Source of the DNA: Eutypella sp. D-1 | Lineage: Eukaryota > Ascomycota > Sordariomycetes > Xylariales > Diatrypaceae | DNA: 64,000 bases | Assembly: GCA_023313575.1 (NCBI GenBank) | Contig: JAJTTP010000017.1 | Span: 310,001-374,000, forward strand | Direction: 5' to 3' | Part shown: in pieces, positions 1 through 14,156 of the stretch | Layout of the letters: every line of letters starts with the position of its first letter | How positions within the stretch are numbered: position 1 is the stretch's first letter | Program-made: the position numbers and the translations under genes | Notes under the pieces: generated by a model | What the model was told of the DNA's origin: nothing | Databases searched by the model: none | Seen by the model: only the letters and a program-made list of their open reading frames with translations

Positions 1-3000
1 CTTCCTTTCCCACGACCATCCTGGTGTCTCATCAGCCCCGAGAGACCGTATTTGAGACTACCACACCCACATAACTAAGACTGATGCGCTACTTGAACTA
101 CATAATGTACGGGCTTTTTTTCCTTCTATATTACCTGGCATATTATGTACGCATGCCGTTACTACCCAGCCAACGTGCTTCGTACTTCGCGGTTCGCAGT
201 TCGTACAACATACGTACAGTGAAATCCCCTTTGGATCCACTCGGACGAGAAGAACCTCGAAGCCCAAAGAACAGGATACACAACAGCTTCACCCGGGGTA
301 TTGTCTAAGGCTTGTTTTGGTCGTCCTTTCTAACTACATAGTATCTACTTTAGTGTAAAAGTGCGATGTGTTTGCTTGCTGCGCTATCTTCTCCCCGCCA
401 CCCTCCCCTCCACCCTCCCTTCCTCTATCTTCGCGAGCAAGCTACCCAAGGATTTCGGGGACGGGTAGCGGGAGGCGGGAAGCGGGAGGGCGCGGGAAAC
501 AACGTCCAATGCGGTACACGTAACTCTCAAATTCCTGTCTGCCGAGACGTCCCGAGTGATACCCCAACGCCCACGCAGTGCCCCCACGTAACTGCCGGTC
601 ATGTAGACAATCCCCGCCGGAAGTGCGACTTAAGACCGCCCTGTTAACGTCTTGCTAGCGTTCGATCTACGAACATGTGAAGCTCCTCCTCGTCTGATAA
701 CTGGTATTTCGTACTGTACTCCCTTCCCCGTACAACATGAAATAGCGGACTTCTGCCTCGCCAAGCTGGTTACGTATTCCAATATTATCGGTGCTTACGG
801 CGTCCCAAGAGAGTGGAAATTGGTAAGCCTCAATGATCATGGCCCATGGTTTTCCGCCACCAACCACTGCCATCATCCACAGCTATTACATAATACGCTA
901 GTACGATAACACGGGCAATCATTGCTCTGAAAAAACCATCACTTGGCACTAAATTTAATATACAATCTAGATTATCAGCGGGTATTATACCCTGACAGCC
1001 AAGCGGGTCAACACGCCCCCCCCCCCCCAAGCAAGTTAGAATGCGGGTTGCTACTCTAACTACGTACTTACTAAAATAATAAGTACTAGTTAGCACGGGA
1101 GGGAGGGACCTCCCTTTCTGCACCTGCAAATCCATAGGTCTAGCTCTCAGCAATCTATAGTCGCTGGCCGTCCCGTCAGCCCGTCCACCTCGCAGATTCC
1201 AACCTCGGAAGCTCTAATCGTAACTGGACTAGTTTTGCCTGGTCGCCTCGTGTTTTGACAGGACCGCAGGATCAGCAAAAATGGGCTCCGTCAGCGTCCA
1301 CCCCCAACCAACCCCGGTTCCCCGAACTGTCACCCAAGCTGTCGGGCCGAGCTTTCAGCAACCACGCTACGTCCCGGGAGCTTGTAAAGAGTAGTCTTGG
1401 CTCCTGGTTGGGTCTCGATTACCTGATCCAGGCCTATCGCCGCCTATGTGGCTGACGCAGATTGGCATTGATGCCTGAGGACTTGTCGACCCGCCTCGCC
1501 TGAATGCCGTTGGATTTCGAACCCAATGGCCAGCCTCGGCCTGGTCCCTACTGGCCCCCTTGCTTTACCTTTCTTGGGATGACTCGCATTGACATGGCAG
1601 CGCAGAGAAGGCTTTGGCCAGAAAATTCGATGATCTCTCCTGACGTGTTCAGCACTCCTTCAAGTCCAAGTCATGGTTCCCGCCGAAGCTACGTATTCCA
1701 TGGCGCGCGTGGTGGTTCTCGGTCTTCGAAGCTCAGGGGACGTAGATCTATCTGGACACGGACATGATGATGACTAGATGTCTTCGCCATATGATTTTTG
1801 GCGCATAAAGCCGACATCATAGTCATCTCGCCTCGTCTAATTCCGATTGCAGTGAACATCTCCCGTCCGTGCTTTGCACGGGGATGACAATTGGTCATCC
1901 TGTGACGCTTCTCAATGCCTCACCACCACCAAGGATTAGATCTCGCAGGGCCCCTTGAAACATAACACGAGGCAGTGGTATAACTAGCTATGTACTAAAA
2001 ACTTTAGCCATCTATATGAGTATACCCAAATGTGAACAGAGACTTGGCTAAGTTCCAGGAACTCGGATTCAATCTCTTCCCAACTACCCTGATTCGGTAT
2101 ACCCGCCCTCCCAACCTAGGATGTTGATGACGCCCAACTACTTAAGTAACTACCTAGATAGCCAGGCTATCGCTGTCAGTGATTGCGGATCATCAGTGAC
2201 CCAATCCGGGGAGCTGGGACGGTACCTTTCCGGTACGCGCGAAACCTAAGGCGTAGCCGCACGCCTGCACAGCAGGCCAGGTGACTAGCTTACTATCATG
2301 TTGCAACAAGGGTGTGTATACTATGGTCTATATACCGGTGCGCCATCAATCCGAAACCGAGGCGCAGTCAAGCAGAATTGTGGGATATAACTTGTGCCGT
2401 AGGTATACTGAGAGTTTAGTACGGAATGCCGAGCCTAACCAGCTGAGCGCGGCGAAGACGGTCGGTGTTGGTACAACGGACACAACTTCTCCTCTGTTCT
2501 CGATGTGCTAGGTAAAGCTAATTAGCACGTTTTTGCATCGTCATACCTTGGATTCTAATTATTCGTCCCATGTGACTCCCTGCATCTTGTTCCCCAATGC
2601 CTAACTAGCTAGCGAGGCCCCCTTTTCCATCTTTGGGCCATCCCCCTCCCCTCCTCGTGATCATAACGTTACTTCCAACCATCATAATTATGATTGAGTG
2701 GGCACGAAACAGGCGACGCTGGCGGGGCGATAGTTTTACCTCATTCCTTTTCGTGTCGTACCGGATTTCCGGGACCGCAGCCTTTTTATTGTGTCCAGTG
2801 TCGCCCATTCCAGGTAACCACTCGATATCTGGGACATCTCGTACCGGTCTGCTGTGCCCCCATTACAAAAACGGTGTTGCTTTAGACAAGGGATGTCTAT
2901 AGAGCCTCGAGAGCGGGATGCCGTCATCTCGATTATATGTATATGCGCCCGTGAGGTACTTAGAGAACTCCAAGCCCATCAAGTCGGACACGAATGGGCC

Positions 3001-6000
3001 ACCATTCACAAAGATTAAGACTTTAATTTCTGTTAAGGTCAAATCTATGTATTCCTACTACCTGTAGACTTTTGGGTCCCTAGCTAGTAGTTGGCTGCCG
3101 TCAAACTTTCTACCCTGTCCGACAAAGATGGTCCTGAGTTGATGCTGGATCGATTGTCGAAGCCGACCGTCCCTTGCTTAAACGGATCCTTCACTCGGCC
3201 CTGGCGCCCCATCTCCTTCGTCTACTTATAGAACAAGGGCATGTGAAGTAATCTGCCGGTGCTTGAAGCATACTCGTAACCCTGAGACTGCCTATATATC
3301 AGTCCGCAAGTTACTATTCCACAGTGCACGTAACAAGTTGTAGGAAGCAGCGCGTACCGGCCAAGCGAACAGTCCAGGGCAATCTCGGGCATCCAGCCTC
3401 TCTAGCCCCGCTGGCTTGAGTTACACGACCTCTATTATGTCAGTATGTCCATAGGGTAAGATACGCCCTACGTACTTAAGGTAAATAGAAACCTGGAAGC
3501 ACTATTGAAGGCGTGCATCACACACTTACGCTACCCATGCGGACAGTCAACACCCATGTTTCGAGGCATGAATCTAGGCACTTTTACTCCGGACACGCTG
3601 CCATCGGAATTAAATAGCGGGCCATATGACCAGATAGGATAGAGCACGATGTGATGACGTTGTCATCTTGGTGGAAATCTGTATGATCGATCGAAGAATC
3701 CTATCGTGCTATTTCTATACCTACGTAGAGCTATGGACAATTTGTGATGCATGGAAAGGATAACCTAGCTTGCCTAGGTACGATCGTATGCACATACATT
3801 GAGACTCGTCGTATTCCATCCTGCAGAAGCACATCGCATAAAGCGATGGACGGCCAGATAAACGGTCTTCGGTCCAGCGTATGCATGCATGGCATGAACC
3901 ACTCCTCACTATGCAACGACTATGCTGACTTCATGTCTTGAACTGTGCCGTATACGGTAGCCTTCCGCTTTGGAACGGCCCGCTTTTGCACGACGATCGT
4001 ATCGCATTGCTTATGTATTTATCAAGGCATGTTTGCCTGCCTGCTTCCTTACGCGCACATCTAGAACCAGGACGCTCATCATCAGCCAAGCACCGACGCC
4101 TTGCTTCCTCCCTTCCTCTCAATCCGTAGGCTGGCGGGGAACTGAAACATGTCGCAAGTAAGTAAAACTCACGGCGAATCAGTGTCCGATTACCTACTCA
4201 GGTGATCACCCTACCCAGATATACGATGTAATGATCCATTACCCCAAGCGCCCTCGCTATCGTACGTGTCTTTTTCCATTTTAATAGCATATCCTATACA
4301 TGAAACTTGTGAGGTAGGTGGATAGGCAATAGGAAGGTAGATAATTATAATGTCGGCTACGTCGTTCTCCGACATTTGAAAGCAGTACTTCGCTCGTCGC
4401 TAATCTAGGTGAACACAGTCATTTCGCTTCCATCCCACTCACCTCTCCCTACCCTCCCAACCTCCCAGGTCTTGACCATATAGTAGATAGGCCATTACAG
4501 CCTCCTCAACGACTCACTGATTACTTATCACACCTTGGGTCGGTTGTCAATAGGAGAATCGTGGCCCTTGAAGGTGAGGGGGACGTCGTCAGCCTTCTAC
4601 CACTGGGATGTAACATTCATTGCCTGTAGCTGCATGCCTGCTGCTCATGACTCCCACCTAACGTGCCAACGTGATAGTTGGAACCCAGGCCAACCTAGTC
4701 GACCGGCTGCGCATGTAGGTGTGCATGCTCCAAGCAAGCCTACATGATAGTCTAATCTGATCCAAAGTCAGAAAAGGGTCACAGCGTTTTGGCACCTTCT
4801 ATCGTAGAATTCTGTGTTCTCGGAAGAGGGTCCTCCTAAATGAACCTGTACAATTCGCGGCTATAGTTCGAGTTGAAATCAACGAGACAGCCGATCCTGA
4901 GGGTCTTCGCGGATTCCGCTGAGCTGGTGCTGGCAAAAGGTCCCCTACCTCCCACCTCTGATTATTCCCCTAGTTCCTTACCATAACGCAACCCCTCCCA
5001 GCCACCAGAGTCTACCAATCCACCATCTGAACCCCGGCCCTTTAAAATGTATGCATAACTATACATGTAGTTATTCACCCGGCATATTTCGCCCCGGGCT
5101 CCTGGGCCAGAACTATTTGCCGCGCTCGCCCTTGCAGCATGATGGAAGATTCTACGGTATCTCACCCCTCCGGATAGGTTAGCCAGCCAATCAGGAGTGG
5201 TGGAAGGACGAATAAGCAATGTGAGCTTGTCCGTATACACATGGGCAAGATGGGATAATACGTCGATGCTTATATGTGCCAGCTATATGTTCCGCTAGGA
5301 TGTCTGCCAGTTATGCGTCTTTGTTTGCTGCACACTCGGGTAGTACAGAGTAGGCGATATTAGATACGTGGCTGACGGTGGGGGGGGGTCGTTTGGAGAT
5401 GGATATAGGGGCATAGAATGGTGCAAACTGGACCGAGGTGTTGGTCAGGTGTATAGTCAGCCAGCTAAACAGCCAGCCAACTTGCATAGTCCGGGTACGA
5501 GGCCCATCTCTTCCCTCGTCATTTCGATGGACCTTCACCGTCCTGCCCGTTCTTACTATGGCTTCTAGCATGCTATTTGGATGAATTCTTCGTCAGTTCA
5601 CATGGGTCCCGGCCATGTAAGATCAGCTTGCATGTGCTTTCTCGGGTCATATTAGTGGCACCGTCTTCAAGCGGACATGTTTCCATCTATAATACCTGCT
5701 GCGACATCAAACATCCTTACTGTTATGGAGGTAAAAGACGCTATCGTCATCTTAACATGGCACAAGAAGGGTGACACAGGTAGTGGTACCCTGTACGACG
5801 CCACGATGGGGTTATCCGACTTCCTGAGTGGCATGCACGCTATTTCTATATGTGTGTGTGAGTGGGCAGATATACATGACAGGGTCGCGAATCGAGGAAG
5901 CGGGTAGCAGCATAAACATGAGTGAGATCTAGTGGCATGTATAACAATACACAACAGCAACGACGAGGTTACCTGCGTGTCTCTTCTTTTTCCCTCTTTT

Positions 6001-8802
6001 TTCTCAGCGCAGGTTAAGGGAGGGTAACCCAAACCCCCAACTCATGACGTCCCCGACCGCATTATGATGGTGTACTGCGTCTATCATAAGTAACCTGAAA
6101 ATAATGACGGCAGATTTGTTACAACCTGGCGACCACCCAAGTAGGCAATACAATGTCAGACCCGCGCCGCTATAACGCTCTATACCAGCAAGAGCAGAAT
6201 AGGCGGGGTGGCGTTGCCTTTCCATCTCCTAGCCTGCCGAGGTCTTTGTTCCATCTCGACATCCATAGGCCTCGGTTCGTGTACTATGTAATAGGCGCGG
6301 CCCCGCTTGCGTACTTTTGTCCTACACCGTTACTTTATGGCTGTTTTCACATCTAGGAGGTACTACCTAGTGTCTGTACGAAGTACATCCATGATAAAGA
6401 GGGAGTCCGGAGATGTACCTAGGTGAAAACAGTATGATCCTTCTCTAAATGATCTAGAATTCCCCAAGAAGTTCCAGAAGAAGTAAACCGAGCAAAAATG
6501 TGGTCATTTGAGGCTCAAGAATCTCTCGCCCAGCATCCTTCCCACTCCTTGCCTCCATCTTAGTGTTACCTCTCCCTAATACCCACGCAGAGACACGTAT
6601 TCCCACGATTTTCGCCTCTCCGCCTTTGCTTCACCGTTTTCTGCCTCTGGTCACCTCCCTGTCCCCGATAGACAGCCGTTTAGGCTGTTAGGTACATACC
6701 TGCTCCTAGCTTTACCGTCCTCATGGCAGCGGGTCACTCCTATCCTCGTCGAATTTACTTTTTTCTTTTGTCTTTTGCTCTTCCCTGACAACAAACCAAA
6801 GTAGGGAGTTGTGCGAACGGAACTACCTACTGCCGGCTGACGAGCCACTCCTGAAGAGGTTCGCGCTCCGCAGACAGGCACGAATCGTGTGCAACACGTA
6901 CAACTGTAGCTAGCTGATGTGCATATCCTGATGCACCGTAGACGGCACGTAGACACATGGCGCACATTTCTTATTCCAAATAGGGCAAGTAAGTATACAT
7001 GGGGGGAGAGAGCAAGAGAGGGAGAGATTGGCCACCCACACCATTATCACCACCACCACCTTGGGCGGGCACTTATTCAGCGAAAGAGCGGGAACGGCTT
7101 CAGGTGCTCGTGCTCATGCGGGTTGCGCCTTAACCCCATGTTTACTTACCATATGCGTATATTCCTACGAGCCCGTCTATTCACTTCGACTGCATGTATG
7201 GCACAGTACAGTACAGCATAGTAGGCATTGATAAGTAGTGACATTATGTTCAGATATTTGGGGGTGATATTTCACGCCTACCTACCAACCTACTTATCTA
7301 CTGCTTACTTACTTACGTATATCCCGGCCGAGACCCAACTCTCAGCTCCCTTGCTACCTACCATCAGTGTTCAGTTGATTGGCTGGTCAGTTGATTAATT
7401 ACTTAATTTGTTGGCTCTTTTTCAAGTTTGGGCTGCCTGGCAAACCTGGGTACCGAGGTGGTACAGTACGAACGTGCCCGCATACATGTGTGTGCCTGTA
7501 AGCCATGCTCCGCACTAGCTAGTCCAGACATCTAAAGCAAGCCACCTAACCGGCCTACCCTGTCGTGCATGTGTATAACCTTCAGGCTTCCTTGGAGTGA
7601 GAAAAAAAATATGTATGTGGAGGATGGACAGACATATAGGCGGGCGCCGGCCCTTTACTCCCACATGTGGGCTGGGCGTGCGTCCGCGCCTACGTAAACT
7701 AGATATGTATCAGCCAGGGTCTGCTCTCGATGGCATCGGAAACATTTCTAGTCAGCTCACGCACACAACGTTCATAGCTACCTGGCCGTGAAGTTCATTT
7801 CGCCTTCATCCTCTGGAAAAAGGAATACTAGGAGTAGCGGCGGTAGCAGTGGGTGGCGCTGATGATGGTGGTAGTCAGAATCCCCGTGACCGGTTCGCGG
7901 TGCGGGCCCAGACGGTCGGGGTTTACTGAAGGAAGGGAGTGAGCATGGATGAAGTTGAAGTAACCCTTTCTTCCCTTAAGGATCCGAATCCTAACAACGC
8001 AATGCCAGCCAGTACAGTACCTACGTAGGCACGCAAGTTAGGATGCGAATCTGCTATATGGGCTTACATATATAGACGATAGCTGTCGGTGGCAGCGGGT
8101 AAACTCGATCCGAACTGCCGAGGTTCCTGGGCTAGAACATATTTATGTGTGTATGTGTGTATGGCCGGTTACGACCAAAATAATGTGATGTTTTTCTTTC
8201 TTTTCGGTCGGTAGCGGCAGCACATGGGGGAAAAGGGAAAAAGGTTCCGCGGCAATGAATGGCATATCGAAAAGATGGTGTACTCGCAAAAAGGCCATGC
8301 TACGTTGGCATCTATGGATACCTATGGCAAAGCCACCACCAACAGCTCCCCTCTTATGTAGACGGCCCTGGTCGCCTGGGTACGTACTTAGGTAGGTCAA
8401 GGGAGGCAAATGAAAGGCCTTGGCAGGTCTATTCAGTTACTACGTGTCGCGCCCGCCATCTGCACCTCCCAAACAATCGGGTCTGCAGCTTCGCAACCAC
8501 AAACGGGACATCCTAGATCTGTCATAATGAACCGATCAACGCACAATCATACGGGCGGGGCCTAGGGAAATCACAATCAGACATTGCGAGACCTGGCGCA
8601 GTAAATGTCAAACTTATGGTATTTTGATGATTATGTTCAGTTATGTAGATGAGATAAATAGATAAGCTTTTCTTTCCCCTCCCCCCAGCCACCCCAACCT
8701 CTTGATGGTGTTCCCTTCGATTGGGTTTTAAGCGATACGGCAAACTCGTCCCGGGCCGCCGATGCTACTACGTGCATCGCCGCGAGCCCTGTCGACGGCT
8801 TC
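1..8802. other. Gene-poor region, no supportable gene
   Basis: Nearly 9 kb without an open frame that looks like a protein. The frames present are short (under about 125 codons), overlap on both strands and show no recognisable motif or plausible splice chain. The sequence holds scattered TACCTA/TAGGTA-type motifs (for example near 7270-7320 and 8385-8400), a C13 run at 1016-1028, a G9 run at 5380-5388 and short purine/pyrimidine-rich stretches. The right end is the 3' flank of the ABC transporter. I saw no tRNA and no transposon ends. Old, degraded repeats cannot be excluded by eye. Confidence 0.6.
1016..1028. repeat. Poly-C run (13 nt)
   Basis: Uninterrupted run of 13 C in non-coding sequence, one of about ten C or G homopolymers of 9-17 nt spread over the window. 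Its exact length may be uncertain in an assembly. Confidence 0.9.
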
Positions 8803-11800
8803 CTACTCCGTGTCAAGGCCGGCCTGCTTAACCAGTCCGTAGAAGATGCCCCTATCCTTGAGCAGGTTCTGGGGTGTGTCAAATTCGACCACCTCGCCCT
8901 TGTCTAAGACTACGATGCGATCGCTATCGAGGATCGTGTTAAGGCGGTGAGCGACCGTGATGATGGTGCGGTGGGCGAAAAGCTCCGAGCGCAACGTGGC
9001 CTGCAACATGCGGTCCGTCTCGACGTCGACGGCTGCCGTCGCCTCATCCAGCACCAAAATGTTCGAAGGCGTGAGCATGGCCCGCGCCAGAGAGATGAGC
9101 TGCCGCTGACCAGCCGACAGATTCGAGCCTGTATAGATGAGCACGTCAGCTAGTGTTCCATCGGCAATTTATGGGTTCGGTAATGTGCGGCGGACTTGGG
9201 CTTGGGTTGCCCAGGTAGATCTTGCTGTCACCAGTCTCCATAAAAATGCATGTGTTGTTGATCATGCAGAGGCGTTGCTGAAGAATGGAAAGTCACGCAA
9301 CCTGATTGGAGTAATCCTTTCGTATTGCCCGAACGGGCCATTTTCGGCACCGGTGTGTCCTTACACAAGCATGCAGATACCCAGAAAGAGGAGGCAATGG
9401 TACATCAGTCGAGCGGGGATAGGACGAAAATGCTCATTGCTTACCTGCTTCGTTGATTTTAGCCTCTAGGCCACCTTCCATACTGGCGATGTGATCCTTT
9501 AGGCGTGCATGCTCTATCGGAATTCAATTGCATTAGCTTAGTCACAAAGGGGGGAGGCGAGTGGTCTTGAATAGTCACGGGAGAGACATGTGCTGTTCTC
9601 GTCCTGCGGCAGAGAATTTGGGGGGTGTAAGACTTGTGACACTCACCAAGTACGCTCCATAGCTCGGTATCATCGTGGACGTGACCAGGATCTAGATTGT
9701 CCCGGACCGTGCCCTCGAATAGCGCGGCGTCCTGAGGAATAATGGCAAGCCGCCTCCGAAGATCTAGTAGCCCGATCGACGACGAATTTAGGTCATCTAT
9801 GCTTATGTTACCAGTGACGGGCTCAATGAGCCGAAACAGGGACAAAGTCAGCGAGGATTTGCCTGCGCCCGTGCGCCCTACAACACCGATCTTTTCATGC
9901 GACTTGATGTCAAGGCTAATGTTCTTCAACACCAAGTCCAGGCCTTCTCGATAGCGCGTGCTGAAGTTGTGGAACTTGACAGCCCCGTGGGCTGGCCAAG
10001 CGACTGGGGGCCTATGACCCGCAATGATATCAGGAGCCTCACTTGGCAGGCGGGCGTATTCCAAGACGCGTTCCACCGAAACGATATTGGTCTCCACTTC
10101 GACGGTCTGACGGACGATCCAATTGAGCGAAGTCGTAATCTGCAGGGCGTACGACATCATTAGACCAACCATACCCGAGGTCAGACCGCTGTGGTTCGTG
10201 ATGGATATGATGGCGAGGCCTGCGGCTGCAAGGATGATGATAGCGCCGAAGAATTCCAGGCGGACAGCCAACCATCTGTTGGCACTAATTGAGGGGAAGT
10301 ATGCGCGCAAGTTCAAATCGACGCGCCACTCATTTTCCAGCTCGAATCTATTCTGTTGGCGGAATGCACGAATTGTGCTAATGCCGCCAAGTGACTCCTG
10401 GAAGTGTGCATAGATGGGGCTTCGGCTGACGCTGTCCAATCTCTTGAGTTCTCGTGACGTTCTCAGGTAGTATCGTTGGACCCAGTAGTAGAATGCACCC
10501 AAGGGAACGATAAAGGCGATAAAAGCAGGCGTGCCGACCGAGATGACGACCAAAGTAAATATCGAGCGGGCGAGGTTCACGAATAGCATGTTGAATGTTC
10601 TCGCCAAGACTTCGTCCAGCCGATAGACGTCACTGGAGAATCTGTTCAGAATCCTGCCAGCCGGTGTCGTGTCGAAGAATGACATAGGCGATCTAAAGAT
10701 GGCGGTTGCCATACGCTCATGCATCTTTCTTGAAGCCTCAATAGAGCAGAATATCCAGAGGATCAAGGTCTGGATAACCGTCAAGGAAGACGATCCCATA
10801 CCAAATACGAAGTAGATACCTAGGAACTTCCCAACGTGGGGATTACCGCCAGCCTTTCTGTTAATATCGGCCCAGTACTTGAGCCAGAAATTACCGCCTA
10901 TTTGAGCACACTGTGCAGCAACCAAAGTAATCATATAGATAGACACAGCAACCAGGTTACTGGTCTTAGCATACTCCATATAGACTGCGAACACAAGTTA
11001 GACGTCGGATCGTGGGTAACCAGCAAGACAAGCGAAGACATACCATCCCATTTGACCTTTCCTTGCTCAGAATGTTCCTTACTCTGCCGAGTCTTGGCAC
11101 TCGGATCATCTTCGTCGTGAAGCTTGCCCCTTGGGCCCCGGAAGCTTGCTGCACTCGCTCGTCGCAAAGTAGACATGCTGCCAGTCCGAAGCTGAGCGCC
11201 AGATGGCCCGCTCTTGATAGGCGCAAGTTCTGCGAGACGTTCTTGAGCTTCTTCGATCTCTTCCTTCTCTTGATGATTCTCGGACTCGATGTACGTAGAC
11301 GTTTCACTCCCCGATGGATCAGGGCTAGAGGCCGAGGTCGACGGTCCGGAGTCTTGTCCCGAAGTTTTGATGAGTTCCGCGATACCTCCCTTCATGGCCA
11401 TCAACTGGCGGAATGTGCCACTCTCAGCAATCTCACCGTCCCGCATTTGGTAGATGAAATCCGCATCGGTTAAAACAGATATAGCGTTTGTAGCTAAGAC
11501 GCGAGTCTTTGAGGCGAGAAGACCTTTCGAGCCCAGCACATTGTCGATAATGTGTCGGCCAACGTGAGAATCAACAGCAGACAAGCAGTCATCCAGTAGA
11601 TATATATCTGCCCTCGCGTAAACAGCACGTGCTAGGGATACTCGTGCTTTTTGCCCACCGCTAAGCGATATGCCCCTCTCCCCAACAATTGTCTCGTCTC
11701 CATCGGGAAGTTGGTTGAAGTCATCCAGCAATGCGCAGGCCTTGACAGTCTTCTCGTAGAAGTTCGAGTCATACCGATGTCCAAAGATGATATTTTCCTT

Positions 11801-14156
11801 GACCGTCGCGTTCATGATCCAAGGCTGCTGGGCCACGTAAGCTACAGTACCGTTGACACTCACGCTACCTTCCAACTTCCATAAATCGCCTAGGATGCTT
11901 TGTAGTAAAGAGGATTTTCCCATTCCCACTCTCCCAACAACACAGGTGAGCTCTCCCTTGTTGGCTGTAAAGTTGATAGTCTTCAGAACATTCTTGTCCT
12001 CATGTCGGTTCCAAGAGAACGTGGCATCTCGGATCGCAATTGCTTCTTGTCCCCTATCTTCAACAGCTGGTCCGATAGCAATCGCATCAGGCTGGATTTC
12101 CTCGGCCATGAAAAAGTCTGTCAGACGTGTTACAGCGACGCTTGCGTCGATGATGGAGGTAATGACCATGGGTAGAACAGCAAGTGGGAAGGTGAGTAGG
12201 TTGAACAGCGCAAGGGCCGGAAAGACGATTTCGGTGGTTAATGGTTGATCCTGAGTGAATACAAATACAGTGAAGGTCAAGCAGGACACTAGAAATGGCG
12301 TAGTAGACCAGGTGAAATTGGCGAAGGCTTGGGCTGCGCCTATCCTGCGTAAATTCTTGAGCTCGAGGTCGTTCCGGACATAGTTCAGCTTATTCATGAA
12401 AGCCGTGCTCCAAGCGTAGAGTTTGATGCTCTTCATGTTGTTGATTATTTCGGCGATTAAGCGACTCCTCGCATCCTTGTTCTTCATCTGCTGCTTCTGC
12501 AACTTCTTCATCAGTCTGGCAATGACGCCATTTATAGGAATCATCACAATCATGACACCAACTCCAGCAAGCATGGACCAACCGACAAGTTGGTATAAGG
12601 ACACCATGCAGATCATGATCTGGAACGGCGCAGACCATAGCTGCTGAGCGAACTGTGTTAGGTCTTGGAGGCGCTGTGCATCGACAGCCATGTAGTTCAC
12701 AATATCGCCGGTCGTCTTCGAAGACCTACCCTCGTTCGAGAGTTTCAGCGATTTCTTATAGATTGCCGCTGTCAGACCTGACTTGATACGCATGCCTGTA
12801 ACGAACGAGAGTTGGAAGTATTGATGCTAGTTGGCGAGTTAATAAGATGTCACTGGCCTACGTCGGGTCGGGGGGTTGTCCGCCTCGAAGATTAACTCAC
12901 AATCATGGTGGTCTGAAGGACTGCAACAGCGAACATCGCGATGGAAATAGCAGCGCCCTTAATGGGGGGCTCAGGGTCTCTACCATGCTCGTAGGAAGCG
13001 GTGAAGGCGATGAGGAAACGCAATAGCTGAGGCTGCGTGAAAGCTGCCAAATCATTGACGATTTTGAAGACGGTGGCAAGCATGTAAGGGCCACCATATG
13101 CACGGAACAAAGCCAACCACAGGTTGGGTCGCTCGTTATGTTTTCGCCGCTCTTCCCAAGCTTTCTCGAACTGGTCACCGGTGGTGGAGGTCTTATCGCT
13201 AGGAGACAGGCCCCAGAGATCCTCTTCCGTGAGGTATTGTTTATAACCCAGCCTCATAAGAGGCGTCATCCACGAAAAGGTAAGCCGAGAGAACACAGTC
13301 GCACTCTCGATGGGGCATTCCTCACCCTCATCATCCACGAGCACCTCATACGCGCCTGCTTTCTTGGGCCAGAGCCATTCGAAGAAGAATTCGACAACCG
13401 ACAGACCGAAACCAACGGTGTAGGTGACAAAATAGGCGACATTCGTATCGTAAATCTGCTGAGAAACTAAAGATCGAAGTTTGACGGTATAGGAGATGAT
13501 CAGGAACAGCCAGTAGAACAAAACCACACCATTGGCGTTCCTCGTCCGATCGTGCTCGAGCCATTGGATCGCGAAGACGACACCTAACGAGAGTAGGTTA
13601 AGGAGGGTCGTCAGGAAACGGAAGTCGCCGTACCATACTCCGGGAAAGTTGCTGATCTGGATAGCGAGCTGGACGATGATATCGGCGATGATTAAACCCA
13701 GCAGAGACTATAATTACACGCATTAATTGGTTAGTCGCGGGTCTGATCAAGCCCAATACTATTGCTATTTCGTTTGTTTATTCCATCATCTGATTCCCAT
13801 ACCTGCTTTGTCCAGAAATGCCAGTCCTTTGCAATACTAGATGACTTCTGTTTTCGCAAAATGTACCATATCGCAAGCGAGCCGCAGACGATACCGAAAA
13901 CGGCAACAGCAAAGACCCAAACATCGATGAAGCATGGCGTGAAGTCGTAACGGAAGGGGCTCAAAGGGCCCCAACCTTCTTCGTTACCACATAATGGCTG
14001 CTTAAAGTGATCGCTAGCACTTAGATAGCCCTTGCCGAGTTCTTGCAGGTGAGGTCTGTAACCTGTAAAAGACCCGGTCGATTGGATGACCTTCTGGGAT
14101 TGGTCGCCAAGCAGCATGGCCGAATGAGCTTGTGCGAAGGGAAGGCCAGCCGTCAA
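8803..14156 (-). CDS. ABCC/MRP-type ABC transporter (Ycf1-like)
   Basis: Full-size ABC exporter of the MRP (ABCC) subfamily, expected in the vacuolar or plasma membrane, moving glutathione conjugates, organic anions or metal-thiol complexes. Exons on the minus strand: 13803-14156, 12901-13707, 11044-12826, 9647-10984, 9445-9513 and 8803-9128. They sum to 4677 nt (1558 aa), usual for the family. The N-terminal membrane region (TMD0) lies in exons 1-2. TMD1 and NBD1 follow, with Walker [10 protein letters not shown], signature [10 protein letters not shown] and Walker [13 protein letters not shown]. The Asp after the Walker B Asp, in place of the catalytic Glu, is typical of MRP NBD1. TMD2 and NBD2 follow, with [19 protein letters not shown] and [13 protein letters not shown] charged Ser-rich linker separates the halves. 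The reading frame is intact. The 316-nt intron at 9129-9444 is long for this genome. The substrate cannot be read from the sequence. Confidence 0.93.
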
